Below are positions 47,597 to 54,663 of a stretch of 64,000 bases of DNA, piece after piece. Location: contig NC_072795.1 of assembly GCF_028583425.1 (NCBI RefSeq), forward strand, positions 8,827,001-8,891,000, written 5' to 3'. Below the pieces are notes generated by a model, which saw nothing but the letters and a program-made list of their open reading frames with translations, searched no databases and was not told where the DNA came from. The translations under genes were made by a program, and so were the position numbers. Every line of letters begins with the position of its first letter. Position 1 is the first letter of the stretch. Source of the stretch: Eublepharis macularius (Eukaryota; Chordata; Lepidosauria; Squamata; Eublepharidae).

Positions 47597-50500
47597 TTCC
47601 TTCCTTCCTTCCTTCCTTCCTTCCTTCCTTCCTTCCTTCCTTCATAATATACCTTTCCTGTTGACTCAAGGTGGATTATAGGATATAAAACAGTGCAATC
47701 AACCAGCATAAGACAACTAGTGAATATTTCAGTAAGAATTAGAGAACAATGCAAATAATAACATATTCAAAGCAGTAGAAGTTTTAGGTCACTGTCTGAC
47801 AGCTGTTGTCAGTTGCTTGAAAGTGAACAAACTGAAGCTGAACCAAAACAAGACAGAAGTGATGCTGTTTGGGAAGACAGAGATATTGAAGGACATTGTA
47901 CTCCCATCTTTTTATGGGGTTCAGTTTGTCAGGCTATGGCATTCCAGTTGGCTAGAGTCTGCCTTCCTCCCTTCTGCAAGAAGACAAGGTCTTTTGATTT
48001 CAAAAGGTTTTATTAGAAGGACAGCATTCAGGCCCAGATGTCCACATTCCAGGACCAAGCAGATCCTGGCTGAGCAAAGCTTTGTTAGGAATGAGTTACA
48101 AAATGAAAGTTGGTACACTTCAAAGTCTCAGATCCCAGCCTCCCCCCAGAGTTCACATAGCAGGCAGCTTCTCTGTGTGAATGCTGGTTCATCAAGGTCA
48201 ACTAAGAAGAAAACAGATAAGACATAGCATCCTCTCCCATGGAAATGTATTTGAAGGGACCTAGAGGGGAGAGAGACTAAACAACTACAGAAATTAATAT
48301 GGCATTACACAGGCTACATTCCCCCAGCATGGCAGATCCTGACACAGTTGACCTTTGTAGTTCAAAAAATGCCTTCTACCAACCAAATCTAGGCTGGAAG
48401 ATGGCCTCCTACCTTTACCCAGCTCATCTGGCCACATGGATTCACTCCCTGGTAACATCAAGACTCGATTGCTTTAAACCTCTGTTAAAAGGGCGGGACA
48501 TTTCTTCTTCACATTGTTGTCAAGCTTAATCAGGGTGACTTCATTCCTTCATGAAGGGAATATATATAAATCAAACAAACAGTTGTAATTGTTCTGCTGT
48601 CTGCCTATCAGCTCCTGGGCTCAATTCAAGGTATTAGCTGTCACGTACAAAGCTATTCATGGCCTTGGTCTGGTCTGGTATATCTACAGGACTGCCTCTC
48701 TCTCTCTCTGTTCAGCTACAGCAGCTTTGCTAATCTGAACACAACCTTCTGCACGTGCCACCTTGCACATGGGCAAACTCAACAGTTGCCTGTACTTGTA
48801 CTTTCTCTATGGTGACCCCCACCCCGGAATAGCCTAGCTGAAGAGATAAGGAAAGCTTCCACTCTTGTGACTTTCCACAAACAGTTCAAGACTGAATTAT
48901 TCAAGAGGGCTTTCTTCTGAGATAGGAGGGCTGTATTGTAGGGAGGTGGACTCAAAGAGATGAATAATAAAGATGATTTGGAACTATAGACTTTTCTTCC
49001 ATATAAAGGGATTGTCTGGCAATGCTGTCCTCCTTTCCACGCCCCCCCCCAGCACTACAGCAGCAGGCATCGGCCCCAAGCAGCAGAAATGAGCCAGGCA
49101 GAGGGATAAGCAAACACCATGTTTAGACTGGGGTAGGGAGTGCAGGGCAAGAGAACTGCAGAGGCCACCCTCCCCTCCCCTTGGATAGGCTGGGAGAAAG
49201 GCCAGATGAGGAGGGTAGGTGAGGATTGGGAATAGCACAAGGGAGGTGGTAAGGGGAATCCGTTAAAAGCAGGTTCCTGTAAGGGCTAAAGAGGGCAGTA
49301 AGGGAAGAGACATCTGGAGTGTGCTGCTCCTCCTGCTGCTGCTCCTGCTGCTCCTCCCCCTGCTGCTGCTGCTCCTGCTGCTGCTCTTCCTGCTGCTGCT
49401 GCTCCTGCTGCTGCTCCTGCTGCTGCTCCTGCTGCTGCTCCTCCTCCTGCCCAGGGCAGGGGACAGAGCAAGGTGATGCAACTCCCTTCCTCATCCAACT
49501 GAGGCTGGAGGACACCTTCTGTTCACATCTGACTGGCCAGCTGATAGCCACCTAGGGGCATCGGTGAGGGAAAAGCCTCATTAGTGATGTCCCGAGTGTC
49601 TTCCAAACCAACCATTTCTTCCTTTCAGGGGGCCACTGTAATTCCCGATTTCCGCTCCGTTCTTCTTGATCCCAAGCGATGGGAAACCCCTCGAGAGTTC
49701 AACCCAAACCATTTTTTGGACAAGAATGGAAGTTTTGTGGAGAGAGAAGAATTTCTTCCATTTGGAGCAGGTACACGTAGAAGTCCAAACTAGTGCTAGC
49801 TATACATATAAAAACATCTTTATATTTAGTGCTTAGCTTTGGAGAACTGTTCATTAGATAAGAGTTACCGATCCATCTTTAATAAAATATGAAACCTCCC
49901 TATAAATACTGTATATTTTATGTGTGTATGAAAGGTTCAAGTCAAGTGACCACAAGTTGAAGATAAGAAGAATCTCTTTCTCTTCCTTTCCTTTCCTTTC
50001 CTTTTTTAAACCAATAAGTTGCAGTGGCTAGAGTGTTAGACAAACACCTGGGGGATCCAGGTTCAAATCCTCACTCCGTCATGGAAACTTGCGGGATGAT
50101 CTTGGACCAGTGATGCACAATCAGCCTAACCTACCTCACATGGCTGTTGTGAGGATGAAATGGAGGAAAGGAGAATGCCATAAGCTGATCTGAGTCTCCA
50201 TTGGGGAGAAAGGCGTGATATAAATGTAACATGTAATACAGAGTAATAAATGTTATAAAACATAACAGAGACATTATTCTGCTGGAAAGCTAGCAATATT
50301 TTAGGCAGAAATCTTCCCAGGCCATTCAGCCTCAGATTTCAAAGCTGGAACTATCAGGTGCAGAATGAAAAGCCCATGATCTACCATGGATTGATGACTC
50401 CTTCTCTGTAGCAACCTGTTCCAGCAACAGAGCATTGCCAATGTTTCACTGAATTGACATCTCTTCAGTGCATTCGTTTGGTCTGTATTGCTGATCAGGA

Positions 50501-53182
50501 CAGCCCCATGCCTGCTCTACTGTTGGGCTGAATGCTATTTCCTTCCTTTGCATGGCTTGATACTGGTGCCCTCCCTGCCTCTTAGAAGTTCTACAAGACA
50601 CAATAGCATGTATAAGGGATGTTGCCTGGACCCTCCCTCCTCCCAGAATCTGGACATGGACTTTATATACGTGCAGGGCTTTTTTCAGTGGGAACACAGT
50701 GGAATGGAGTTCCAGAACCTCTTGAAAATGGTCACATGGCCGGTGGCCCCGCCCCCTGATCTCCAGACAGAGGGGAGTATAGATTGCCCTCCGCGCTGCT
50801 TGGTGGCAGAGGGCAATCTAAACTCCTCTCTGTCTGGAGATCGGGGGCGGGGCCACCGGCCATGTGACCATTTTCGCCAAGGGCAATTTGAACTTTAAAG
50901 AACTCCCCCTTGTTCCAGCTGACCCAAAGTGACGTCATTGTGCAGTCCTGAGTTCCACCACTGAGTTCCACCACCTCTTTTCCCAGAAAAAAAGCCCTGT
51001 ATATGTGCATAACTTGGTACTGTGCATAACTTGGTACTGAGGCCATTATTATGCATGAGAAAGGGAATGCCATGGGACTGGCAGGGCAACCCCTTGATCA
51101 GTACCCACAAGCCACCCTCTGCAAACACTAAAATGCAGATGGCTCCCCATTTATCCTTCCATTACAGCTTTTCTTCTCCATGGAAGCATCACCAAGCCCC
51201 ATCAATAAACTCAATCGCTTTCTCCCTGCTCTTTCCCCCTCCCTCCTGCTCTCTCGAGGTGTCACAACGGACAAACATTAGATTCCAAATTATCCATTCC
51301 AGGTATCTTGTGTCCTGTTAAAGTGACACATTAATTGCTTTTGTTAAATTTCCTGAGAACCATCAGTGGGGCACGAACATCATCACTGGTCCTGCCTCCA
51401 GATAGGAATTGGCTATATAAGGGAGATGCTCAGACCCCTTGGGAACCCCTCCCCTACCCACCTTTCCCTCTGTCTCCCTCCTACTCTGCTCAATCTAGTG
51501 CAGTGCTGGCCATTACACTAAGCACAAGCGCTGCTGGATCTCTCCTCTCACCAGGACAGGTGTGTATTGCCCAAACAACGATCTTCCTGCTAATGCAACC
51601 ATCTCTATTTTTCCCACCTTTTATTTCCTAGTCTTGTAATGAAGGTGTGTGTGATTCTCATGTTCTGTATACTCAAGTTTATTAAGTAAAGTCTTTGATT
51701 CATTGAAGTATTAGTCTCCTCTCTCATTGGACGTGTTCCAGGAACTCTGATTCTGGTATACACAGGTCTCGATCCCTTAATATAAGCCTACTGTCTGTTA
51801 ATTCCCCATATTTAGGACAGTTTGTCTAACAGGGAGGAAAAACACCTTCCAATTCTGCAGCCAAGTAATAGAAGGAAATATTCCTACATCAGGAGATCAG
51901 GGGATAAAAAACTGTTGGTGGTCCCTGGCCCCAAGGAGGCCTGCCTAGCCTCAACCATAACAAGGGCCTTCTCGGTCCTGGATCCAAACTGGTGGAACTC
52001 TCTGTCTAATGAGACCAGGGCCCAGCAGGACTTACTATCTTTCTGCTGGACCTGTAAGACAGAGATGTTCTGCCAGGCATATGGTTTGGTCTAGCTAGGC
52101 CTCTACCGGCCAAATAGAAGAGATTGGCTCCCTTCCTACTAGAGGCATCCACCGTCCATCTTCTAAGTGGTAGTTTTAGGTGTTAGATTGACTGCCTCCA
52201 ACTGGATGATTGCTGCTATCTTGTACTCTTTTAAATATTTATATTGTATTGGTTGCTACTGTTGTTTTAAGCTGTTTAAAGTGTAAGTTTTATTGTAACG
52301 TTTTTATTGAATGTAATCTGCCCTGAGCCTGCCTGTGTGGGGAGGATGGAATAAAAGTTGAAACAAACAAGCAAGCATGCAAACAAACAAACAAGCAAAC
52401 AACAAATCAGCTTAGCAGAAAAATGGATAAAACCCAAAACAACCAACTGCTTCAACATCTTCTCTCCCTTTGTCCATCTTTCTTTGTCTACTTTTGTGGT
52501 TCCAGTTACTTGTAGCATTGCTGAACTATGTATTTTATTTATTGTTCAAAGGTTTGAAGTCTGCTGTACGCTAGTTAGCAGTGATTGATATTTCATATTC
52601 AAGGAAATTTGGTTGGACTTCATCTTTCAGTATCCTTCATCTTGATCCCAGCTCAACTGGGCAGATATTTATAGAGAAAATGATTGTGTATGCAGCTGTC
52701 AGGACTCTAGACTCTAAACATTAAGCTGTTGGTATCAATTAGTGGAGGACCTTGATCCAAAGCAGCCCACAGTGAGGTTCTGATCCAGCAATAAAAAGTG
52801 GTTATGCAAAGATCAGTGGCTGTAGTAAAGGGAAGGTTATGGGGCTCCTTTGAGAAGAGGGAGTGGGCTTTATTTAATAAGCTCACTTTCCCTTCTTGAT
52901 GTCTAAAGTAGTTGTTGTTCAGGGAAACATACAACGGGGAGCAGGTAGAGTAGATATAACTCACTGGCTGATTTTCATATTCCCTTTACAGGGGCCCGTA
53001 TATGTCTTGGGGAGCAGCTGGCAAAAATCGAACTCTTCATCTTCTTTACCAACCTGCTGAGGGCATTCACCTTTCAGCCACCAGAAGGACTGAAAAAAAT
53101 CAATGAAGACCCTGTAGTACGATTGGTTACCCCTCCCCAGCCTTATAAGATCTGTGCTGTTCCCCGCAGTAGTGGATCATAA
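18618..53182 (+). CDS. Cytochrome P450 family 2 (CYP2J-like), copy 2, complete nine-exon gene
   Basis: Join of 18618-18788, 28891-29053, 34747-34896, 40924-41084, 42596-42772, 43989-44130, 47337-47524, 49629-49770 and 52992-53182. That is 1485 bp, 494 residues and a stop. All introns are GT-AG and phases agree throughout. Domains: signal anchor (residues 3-20), PPGP hinge (31-34), C-helix WKQQR (121-125), I-helix AGTETT (298-303), ExxR EIQR (355-358), PREFNPNHF (405-413), heme loop FGAGARICLG (429-438, Cys436). Length matches microsomal CYP2 enzymes. The family performs NADPH-dependent monooxygenation with P450 reductase at the ER. Sequence style ([37 protein letters not shown]) points to CYP2J; the orthologue and substrate are not determinable here. 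Introns are 10102, 5693, 6027, 1511, 1216, 3206, 2104 and 3221 bp and full of transposons. No lesion seen. Confidence 0.94.
18863..19165 (+). repeat. tRNA-derived SINE, full length
   Basis: The head GAGCCCCGTGGCGCAGAGTGG holds an A box (TGGCGCAGAGTGG, 18871-18883) and a B box (GAGTTCGATCC, 18930-18940). The body contains CTGGGGAAGGCAATGGCAAA. Other copies in the window are at 57487-57776 and 61422-61668 (minus), with a tail fragment at 61908-62010. Lies in intron 1 of P450 copy 2. Confidence 0.85.
19166..20690. other. Intron 1 interval with a hairpin and old LINE 3' end
   Basis: About 19935-20060 is a fold-back (AGATTTCCAGGGT ... ACCCTGGAAATCT with a GACTCTCA core). About 20150-20560 resembles an old L2-like 3' end (TTATTCAGGAGGGCTTTCT). 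The rest is unassigned; no gene recognised. Confidence 0.45.
20939..22369 (-). pseudogene. LINE reverse transcriptase and C-terminal region
   Basis: 476 residues without a stop. Contains [46 protein letters not shown] and [11 protein letters not shown]. The catalytic box reads YTDD where the sister copies read YADD, and the PQG-type motif reads PHW in place of PQG. The last change hits a conserved RT motif, so the enzyme is probably inactive even apart from the upstream break. Confidence 0.88.
22472..23737 (-). pseudogene. LINE APE-type endonuclease region
   Basis: 421 residues with the exonuclease-endonuclease-phosphatase fold motifs in order: the Asn of CNARS, Glu of VTETW, the VYRPP strand, Asp and Asn of GDFNVH, and Ser-Asp-His of PWSDH. 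It is followed by the linker found at 12480-13100 in the sister copy. The frame ends just before the RT frame. Possible second function none; a transposon relic. Confidence 0.87.
24539..24976 (+). pseudogene. L1 ORF1p C-terminal fragment
   Basis: About 145 residues matching the RRM-to-CTD part of the ORF1 protein at 26927-27812 ([42 protein letters not shown]). N-terminal coiled coil missing through truncation. The family is an RNA-binding chaperone of L1 ribonucleoprotein. Confidence 0.82.
24539..25240 (+). mobile_element. HAL1-like (ORF1-only L1) element, 5'-truncated
   Basis: Flanked by an 18-bp target duplication AAGATGGAATAGCCTCTG at 24521-24538 and 25241-25258. It begins inside the ORF1 C-terminal half and goes straight into a pyrimidine-rich 3' UTR and A-rich tail; there is no ORF2. 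Homologous to 27386-28045. The ORF1 remnant (24539-24976) has no stop inside. Confidence 0.85.
25601..26517. other. Unassigned stretch of intron 1
   Basis: No protein or repeat family recognised; moderately AT-rich. Confidence 0.35.
26534..28045 (+). mobile_element. HAL1-like (ORF1-only L1) element, apparently full length
   Basis: Flanked by AAAAACATATTACACC at 26518-26533 and 28046-28061, a 16-bp target duplication that includes part of the A-tail. About 390 bp of CpG-rich 5' UTR precede the ORF1 ATG at 26927. After the ORF1 stop (27810-27812) come about 230 bp of 3' UTR with a C/T-rich run and an A-rich tail. No endonuclease or RT is present, and the intact ends show this is how the element was inserted, not a later loss. 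Confidence 0.88.
26927..27812 (+). pseudogene. L1-type ORF1 protein (RNA-binding), one frameshift
   Basis: Starts [12 protein letters not shown], then a heptad-like region around residues 25-90 ([20 protein letters not shown] ...), then the RRM-like and C-terminal domains ([51 protein letters not shown]). About 295 residues in total, near the normal ORF1p size. The frame changes in a run of G at 27118-27126; one G more or less restores continuity. A lesion, or a sequencing error in the homopolymer, cannot be told apart. In-frame stop at 27810. Confidence 0.85.
28062..28890. other. Last part of intron 1, mostly unassigned
   Basis: About 28160-28340 resembles, on the minus strand, the dispersed repeat with CTGGAGATTTCC-like and AGTTGCCAAC-like runs seen at 2500-2645 and 33840-34040. 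The rest unassigned. Confidence 0.4.
28891..29053 (+). CDS. P450 copy 2, exon 2
   Basis: 163 bp, canonical. Acceptor ...AACGGCAG, donor GTAAGT. Encodes [20 protein letters not shown] to FKAIRNEK plus one base; covers the beta-1 sheet and B-helix region. Confidence 0.95.
29090..30375. other. Intron 2, left part: dispersed GC-rich repeat pieces
   Basis: About 29085-29600 and 29890-29950 belong to a dispersed family beginning AGGGTTGCCAGC, with GATGACATCACT and AGGAGCAATTGTG-like runs, also seen at 6890-7050, 34480-34620, 41180-41400 and 60230-60420. No gene recognised. Confidence 0.45.
30376..32074. mobile_element. hAT-type non-autonomous element, 1.7 kb
   Basis: Terminal inverted repeats TAGAGATGGGCACAATC and GATCGTGCCCACCTCTA. 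Flanked by TTTAGGAT (30368-30375) and CTTAGGAT (32075-32082), an 8-bp target duplication with one change, as typical for hAT. Inside are an inverted pair (about 30911-30985 and 31335-31395, sharing GAATTCAT and GTTTTGTTTCAAT-like runs), a roughly 140-bp unit repeated twice (31020-31300), and three (TG)n runs at 31747, 31841 and 31925. No transposase frame. Confidence 0.8.
32083..32690. other. Unassigned AT-rich stretch of intron 2
   Basis: No gene or clear repeat. Confidence 0.35.
32690..33760 (-). mobile_element. Old L2-like LINE, 3' half
   Basis: The minus frame at 33734-33510 shows the RT thumb motif [12 protein letters not shown] followed by [10 protein letters not shown], as in L2/CR1 elements. 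The rest (32690-33500) is its C-terminal region and 3' UTR, heavily decayed. The fragments at 945-1444 and 4385-4548 belong to the same family. Confidence 0.65.
33761..34746. other. End of intron 2, mostly unassigned
   Basis: About 33840-34040 and 34480-34640 carry dispersed GC-rich repeat pieces (CTGGAGATCTCC, GATGATGTCACTCC). Nothing coding. Confidence 0.4.
34747..34896 (+). CDS. P450 copy 2, exon 3
   Basis: 150 bp, canonical. Acceptor ATCTTCAG, donor GTATGT. Holds the C-helix motif WKQQR (heme propionate contact) and GLGKKGLE. Confidence 0.95.
34897..35779. other. Left part of intron 3, unassigned
   Basis: An open frame at 35239-35472 is Ser/Lys rich ([13 protein letters not shown]) and may be a transposon leader, but no family is recognised. 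Confidence 0.3.
35780..37640 (-). mobile_element. DIRS-like retrotransposon relic
   Basis: Read from right to left. A gag-like segment comes first (37639-37346: [28 protein letters not shown]). Next is an RT start (36820-36670: [19 protein letters not shown]). After that are RT core remnants around 36600 ([13 protein letters not shown]) and 36410 ([15 protein letters not shown], holding LDDF). An RNase-H-side segment follows around 36150-36040 ([13 protein letters not shown]). Many stops and frame changes. DIRS elements use a tyrosine recombinase; none is identified here. The right end is cut by the LINE at 37630. Intron 3 of P450 copy 2, antisense. Confidence 0.75.
37630..39243 (-). mobile_element. 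L2/CR1-group LINE, 5'-truncated
   Basis: 3' tail and UTR at the left (GGCGGGCTCAGCGTGG), then the C-terminal region and RT up to FLGK-equivalent sequence at about 39180. The catalytic box [11 protein letters not shown] is intact, but frameshifts break the coding region (38956-38270, 39186-38974). Same family as 12406 and 20690. It abuts the DIRS-like relic, whose gag stops at its tail. Confidence 0.85.
39244..40082. other. Unassigned stretch of intron 3
   Basis: No gene or recognisable repeat up to the MITE at 40083. Confidence 0.35.
40083..40200. mobile_element. 118-bp palindromic MITE, copy 5
   Basis: Same palindrome and length as the four copies near 5 kb; perfect TGA duplications (40080-40082, 40201-40203). 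Intron 3 of P450 copy 2. Confidence 0.86.
40924..41084 (+). CDS. P450 copy 2, exon 4
   Basis: 161 bp, canonical, ends on a codon boundary. Acceptor after a TTATTTTTCAG tract, donor GTGAGC. Encodes [20 protein letters not shown] to TATFFHF, helices E and F region. Confidence 0.95.
41170..41400. repeat. Dispersed GC-rich repeat (AGGGTTGCCA family)
   Basis: Starts AGGGTTGCCATG, contains GTGACGTCATCAC, GGCCTGATTTG and GATGTCATCACTCC, and ends in the telomere-like run. Same family as 29085 and 60230. Confidence 0.5.
41406..41426. repeat. Short interstitial telomere-like run (CCCTAA)n
   Basis: About three and a half units of CCCTAA, in frame, at the right end of a dispersed repeat. Too short to call a fusion scar. 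Confidence 0.75.
41428..42087. other. Intron 4, unassigned part
   Basis: No gene or clear repeat; a short near-duplicate of AGGATGTATGTTTCAGCAG occurs near 41990-42010. Confidence 0.35.
42088..42493. mobile_element. Nested palindromic MITE (outer)
   Basis: Outer arms GGGTCAAGCTACAAGTG and CACTTGTAGCTTGACGC, each about 75 bp, with ACA on both sides (42085-42087, 42494-42496). The terminal sequence is related to the 118-bp family. A second palindrome sits inside it at 42209-42410. Confidence 0.75.
42209..42410. mobile_element. Nested palindromic MITE (inner, 202 bp)
   Basis: Arms start GAGCCAAGCTACAAGTGACG and end with the complement. Flanks TGA and TCA. Arms of about 75 bp share CTTACACAGGTTGGACACTTG; the loop holds a further weak inverted pair (TTTCCCATCAAAA). 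Confidence 0.75.
42596..42772 (+). CDS. P450 copy 2, exon 5
   Basis: 177 bp, canonical, phase 0 at both ends. Acceptor CTCCTGTAG, donor GTAAGT. Encodes [19 protein letters not shown] to YYLLQMEK, with the typical FPW and LPGPH motif. Confidence 0.95.
42773..43715. other. Intron 5, left part, unassigned
   Basis: Short direct repeats of TACCATGTAATTTAAAA near 42950-42990. Otherwise nothing recognised. Confidence 0.4.
43716..43932 (+). repeat. 5S rRNA-derived SINE
   Basis: Contains the 5S rRNA internal promoter region in order: GATCTCGTC, AGATCTCAGAAGCTAAGCAG, GGTCGGCCTTGGTTAGTA, TTGGATGGGAGACC. The body GGCAGGCAATGGCAAACCACC is shared with the tRNA-derived SINE at 18863, and a CATA-type microsatellite ends it. 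Intron 5 of P450 copy 2. Confidence 0.85.
43989..44130 (+). CDS. P450 copy 2, exon 6
   Basis: 142 bp, canonical. Acceptor TCTACAACAG, donor GTGAGA. Carries the I-helix AGTETTT with the oxygen-activating Thr. Confidence 0.95.
44839..45507 (+). mobile_element. Penelope-like element, 5'-truncated, GIY-YIG part
   Basis: Flanked by CAAAATAAAGGA at 44827-44838 and 45508-45519 (12-bp target duplication). Encodes the C-terminal GIY-YIG endonuclease domain without stops up to 45348: [19 protein letters not shown], then HERHCRLGQ. It ends in the terminal segment with GACGTTTCGCC on the minus sense. RT is missing. Intron 6 of P450 copy 2. Confidence 0.86.
45873..46043. repeat. Fold-back repeat, about 170 bp
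   Basis: AGAGTCCAGTAGCACCTTTAA followed by GACTAACCAAC on the left is answered by GTTGGTTAGTC and TTAAAGGTGCTATTGGACTCT on the right, with GCTTTCGAGAGCC palindromes inside. Related pieces at 46480-46560 and 46730-46800 (CACTGGACTCAAA). Confidence 0.7.
46185..46400 (+). mobile_element. Old L2-like LINE RT fragment
   Basis: Frame remnants [18 protein letters not shown] and [14 protein letters not shown] followed by [18 protein letters not shown] sequence, parallel to 47810-47940. Decayed. Confidence 0.5.
46401..47336. other. Remainder of intron 6
   Basis: Fold-back remnants at 46480-46800 as above; a LINE-like polyA-type tail near 47145-47170. No gene. Confidence 0.4.
47337..47524 (+). CDS. 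P450 copy 2, exon 7
   Basis: 188 bp, canonical. Acceptor TTCCCTTAG, donor GTAACA. Encodes [14 protein letters not shown] to GFLIPK with the ExxR pair E355/R358. Confidence 0.95.
47535..47642. repeat. (TTTC)n-(TTCC)n microsatellite next to exon 7
   Basis: About 60 bp of CTTT followed by about 48 bp of CTTC repeats, starting only 11 bp after the exon 7 donor. Uninterrupted pyrimidine strand of over 100 bases. Confidence 0.95.
47805..48975 (+). mobile_element. Old L2-like LINE, plus strand, interrupted
   Basis: RT thumb remnant [20 protein letters not shown] at 47815-47876, then C-terminal remnants at 48340-48480 and 48600-48910 (LKVLA-like, [15 protein letters not shown]). About 47990-48330 looks like a foreign insert of unknown type. 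Ends in a degenerate 3' UTR. Confidence 0.6.
49318..49447. repeat. CTG/CTC trinucleotide array
   Basis: About 130 bp made almost only of CTG, CTC and CTT triplets; translates to poly-Gln, poly-Ser or poly-Cys in different frames, which explains the artefact frames here. Intron 7. Confidence 0.92.
49629..49770 (+). CDS. P450 copy 2, exon 8
   Basis: 142 bp, canonical. Acceptor TTCCTTTCAG, donor GTACAC. Encodes [19 protein letters not shown] to FLPFGA; about 85 percent identical in residues to exon 8 of copy 1 by eye. Confidence 0.95.
50015..50240 (+). repeat. tRNA-derived SINE, second family
   Basis: B box GGTTCAAATCC at about 50069-50079, then CTACCTCACATGGCTGTTGTGAG and a GGGAGAAAGGCG(TG)ATATAAAT tail. 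Related copies: 60485-60735, 61148-61395, 62793-62945 and, minus, 4160-4384 and about 6605-6830. Intron 8. Confidence 0.7.
50674..51000. repeat. Fold-back repeat, about 327 bp
   Basis: Ends CAGGGCTTTTTTC and the complement GAAAAAAAGCCCTG. Central arms pair GGTCACATGGCCGGTGGCC with GGCCACCGGCCATGTGACC and AGATTGCCCTC with GAGGGCAATCT. Intron 8. Confidence 0.75.
51885..52400 (+). mobile_element. L2/CR1-group LINE, C-terminal end and 3' UTR
   Basis: About 70 codons match the C-terminus of the 12406 and 20690 copies ([30 protein letters not shown]). The 3' UTR follows (GCCCTGAGCCTGCC) and an (AAAC)n-type tail. 5'-truncated. Intron 8. Confidence 0.8.
52992..53182 (+). CDS. P450 copy 2, exon 9 (terminal)
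   Basis: 191 coding bases. Acceptor TTCCCTTTACAG, TAA at 53180-53182. Completes the heme loop ([18 protein letters not shown]) and ends AVPRSSGS. Confidence 0.95.
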
Positions 53183-53901
53183 GCCACAACCATCTTTACA
53201 GAAGCTTATTCATTGGTATCCATTTGATCCTCATTCATCCTTTCTGGCGTCCATCCATGCTGTCCTTTAATTTCCTCATTTGTTTAGAGCTGTTTAGAAC
53301 AGAAATTCAGACAGATCTCTACTGTTGTTCATTGCATCCATATTGTCAACTAATATATGCAATATAGTTTTCTGATTCTGCAGAAAAGCTTGTTATAGAA
53401 TGCTTATCCTGTACAAAACTGAAAACTTATATTTTTATTGTATCGATGAGCCTTCCTTGGTAATCTTTATCAGTGCTTTGTGCAGTCTGTATTCTTTTAG
53501 AAGTGACAAATCTGATTTTGAAACTATTATTAAAACTATTATTAAAACTATTGAAACTATTATTAAAAAAGCAGATGTATACACTGAGGAGGGATTTCAT
53601 AACAATCAGTGTTATAATTGTACAGGGAGTTGGACTGGATGACCTTGGAGCTCCCTTCCAACTCTATGATTCTATGGTTCTTTGATAAGTTAAATAAGAA
53701 GAAAGAGAGTTCTGATGAAATTTGCAAATTCTAAGAATACTAAGGTGGACAGAAGCTATGATTCTGTGACATCTTAGTGATTTTTATTTAAATTGAGACC
53801 TGCAAGGAGGGAGTGGCAGCTGGCACTGGCACCCACTCATCCACTTCAGAGAAATAGTCCATGGCACAAAGGGTTGAGGTTAGCCCTTACACCCATATGC
53901 A
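53183..53901. other. 3' flank of P450 copy 2
   Basis: Direct homology to the copy 1 flank at 4952-5935 after removal of its MITEs (AAGCTTATT, GACAGATCTCTACTGTTG, TGATGAAATTTGCAAA). Homology stops near 53800. No AATAAA in the homologous position. Confidence 0.6.
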
Positions 53902-53909
53902 GGGAGGAG

Positions 53910-54655
53910 TAAACATGGGCACGAACAGAAAAAAAACCCAAACATGATGTTTGTTGTTCGTTGCCATCCATGAACAACAAAGAACAAACACTGGTGAACG
54001 TGATCCTGTCACGAACATGTTCGTTGTTCATTGTTCGTGGGGGCCAGCAGGCTCTCCTCCAGCCAACAAGATCCCTACCACACCACTCCCAGAAACCTTA
54101 CCTGAGCAGACAGCAGGAAACGTACCCATAATAAATAATAGCTTGGCCCCAGAGCCTGGCAGCAGCCCTGGAACCTGAAAGTGTAGATCCCTATCCAACC
54201 ACACACAAAGAAAATTCAAGCTCTAATGCACTCACCCTGTCTCTCTAACAGCATCTCTCCCTGAAAGCCAGAGCTGGAAGCCCCCACTCCCTCCTGGTCT
54301 TTTCCTCTAGTAACAAATTTGGAGCTCCAGTCCACACTTGGAAGGAAGACCTGCCTATCAAGCTAAATTGGGCTTAGATTGGGGTTTCCAGGGCAACAGC
54401 AGGAGTTCAGACAGAGTTTAGACAATCCCTGCCTGAGTTGCCATGGGAACTGATTGCAGGTGCCAGACTGTCTGGCTGGACAAACAGCCTGGCATCTACA
54501 TTCAATTCCCATGGCAGCTCAGGCAGCAACGAAGGAGGCTTGCAATGACCACCTGTTCGTTTAGAATGGGGCATCATGAACAGCTTGTTCACGAACAGCA
54601 GATTGGGCTGCTCGTGGTTTTTTTTAGTTCGTATTGCTGTTTGTGCCCATCTCTA
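53910..54655. mobile_element. hAT-type non-autonomous element, copy 1 (746 bp)
   Basis: 8-bp target duplication GGGAGGAG at 53902-53909 and 54656-54663. Termini TAAACATGGGCACGAACAG and the complement of TAGAGATGGGCACAAACAG. Carries repeated GAACAA/GTTCGTTGTTC runs near its left end. No transposase. Confidence 0.88.
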
Positions 54656-54663
54656 GGGAGGAG

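Noticed and set aside
49123..49555. Poly-Gln, poly-Ser and poly-Ala frames
   Set aside because: All come from one CTG/CTC triplet array in an intron.
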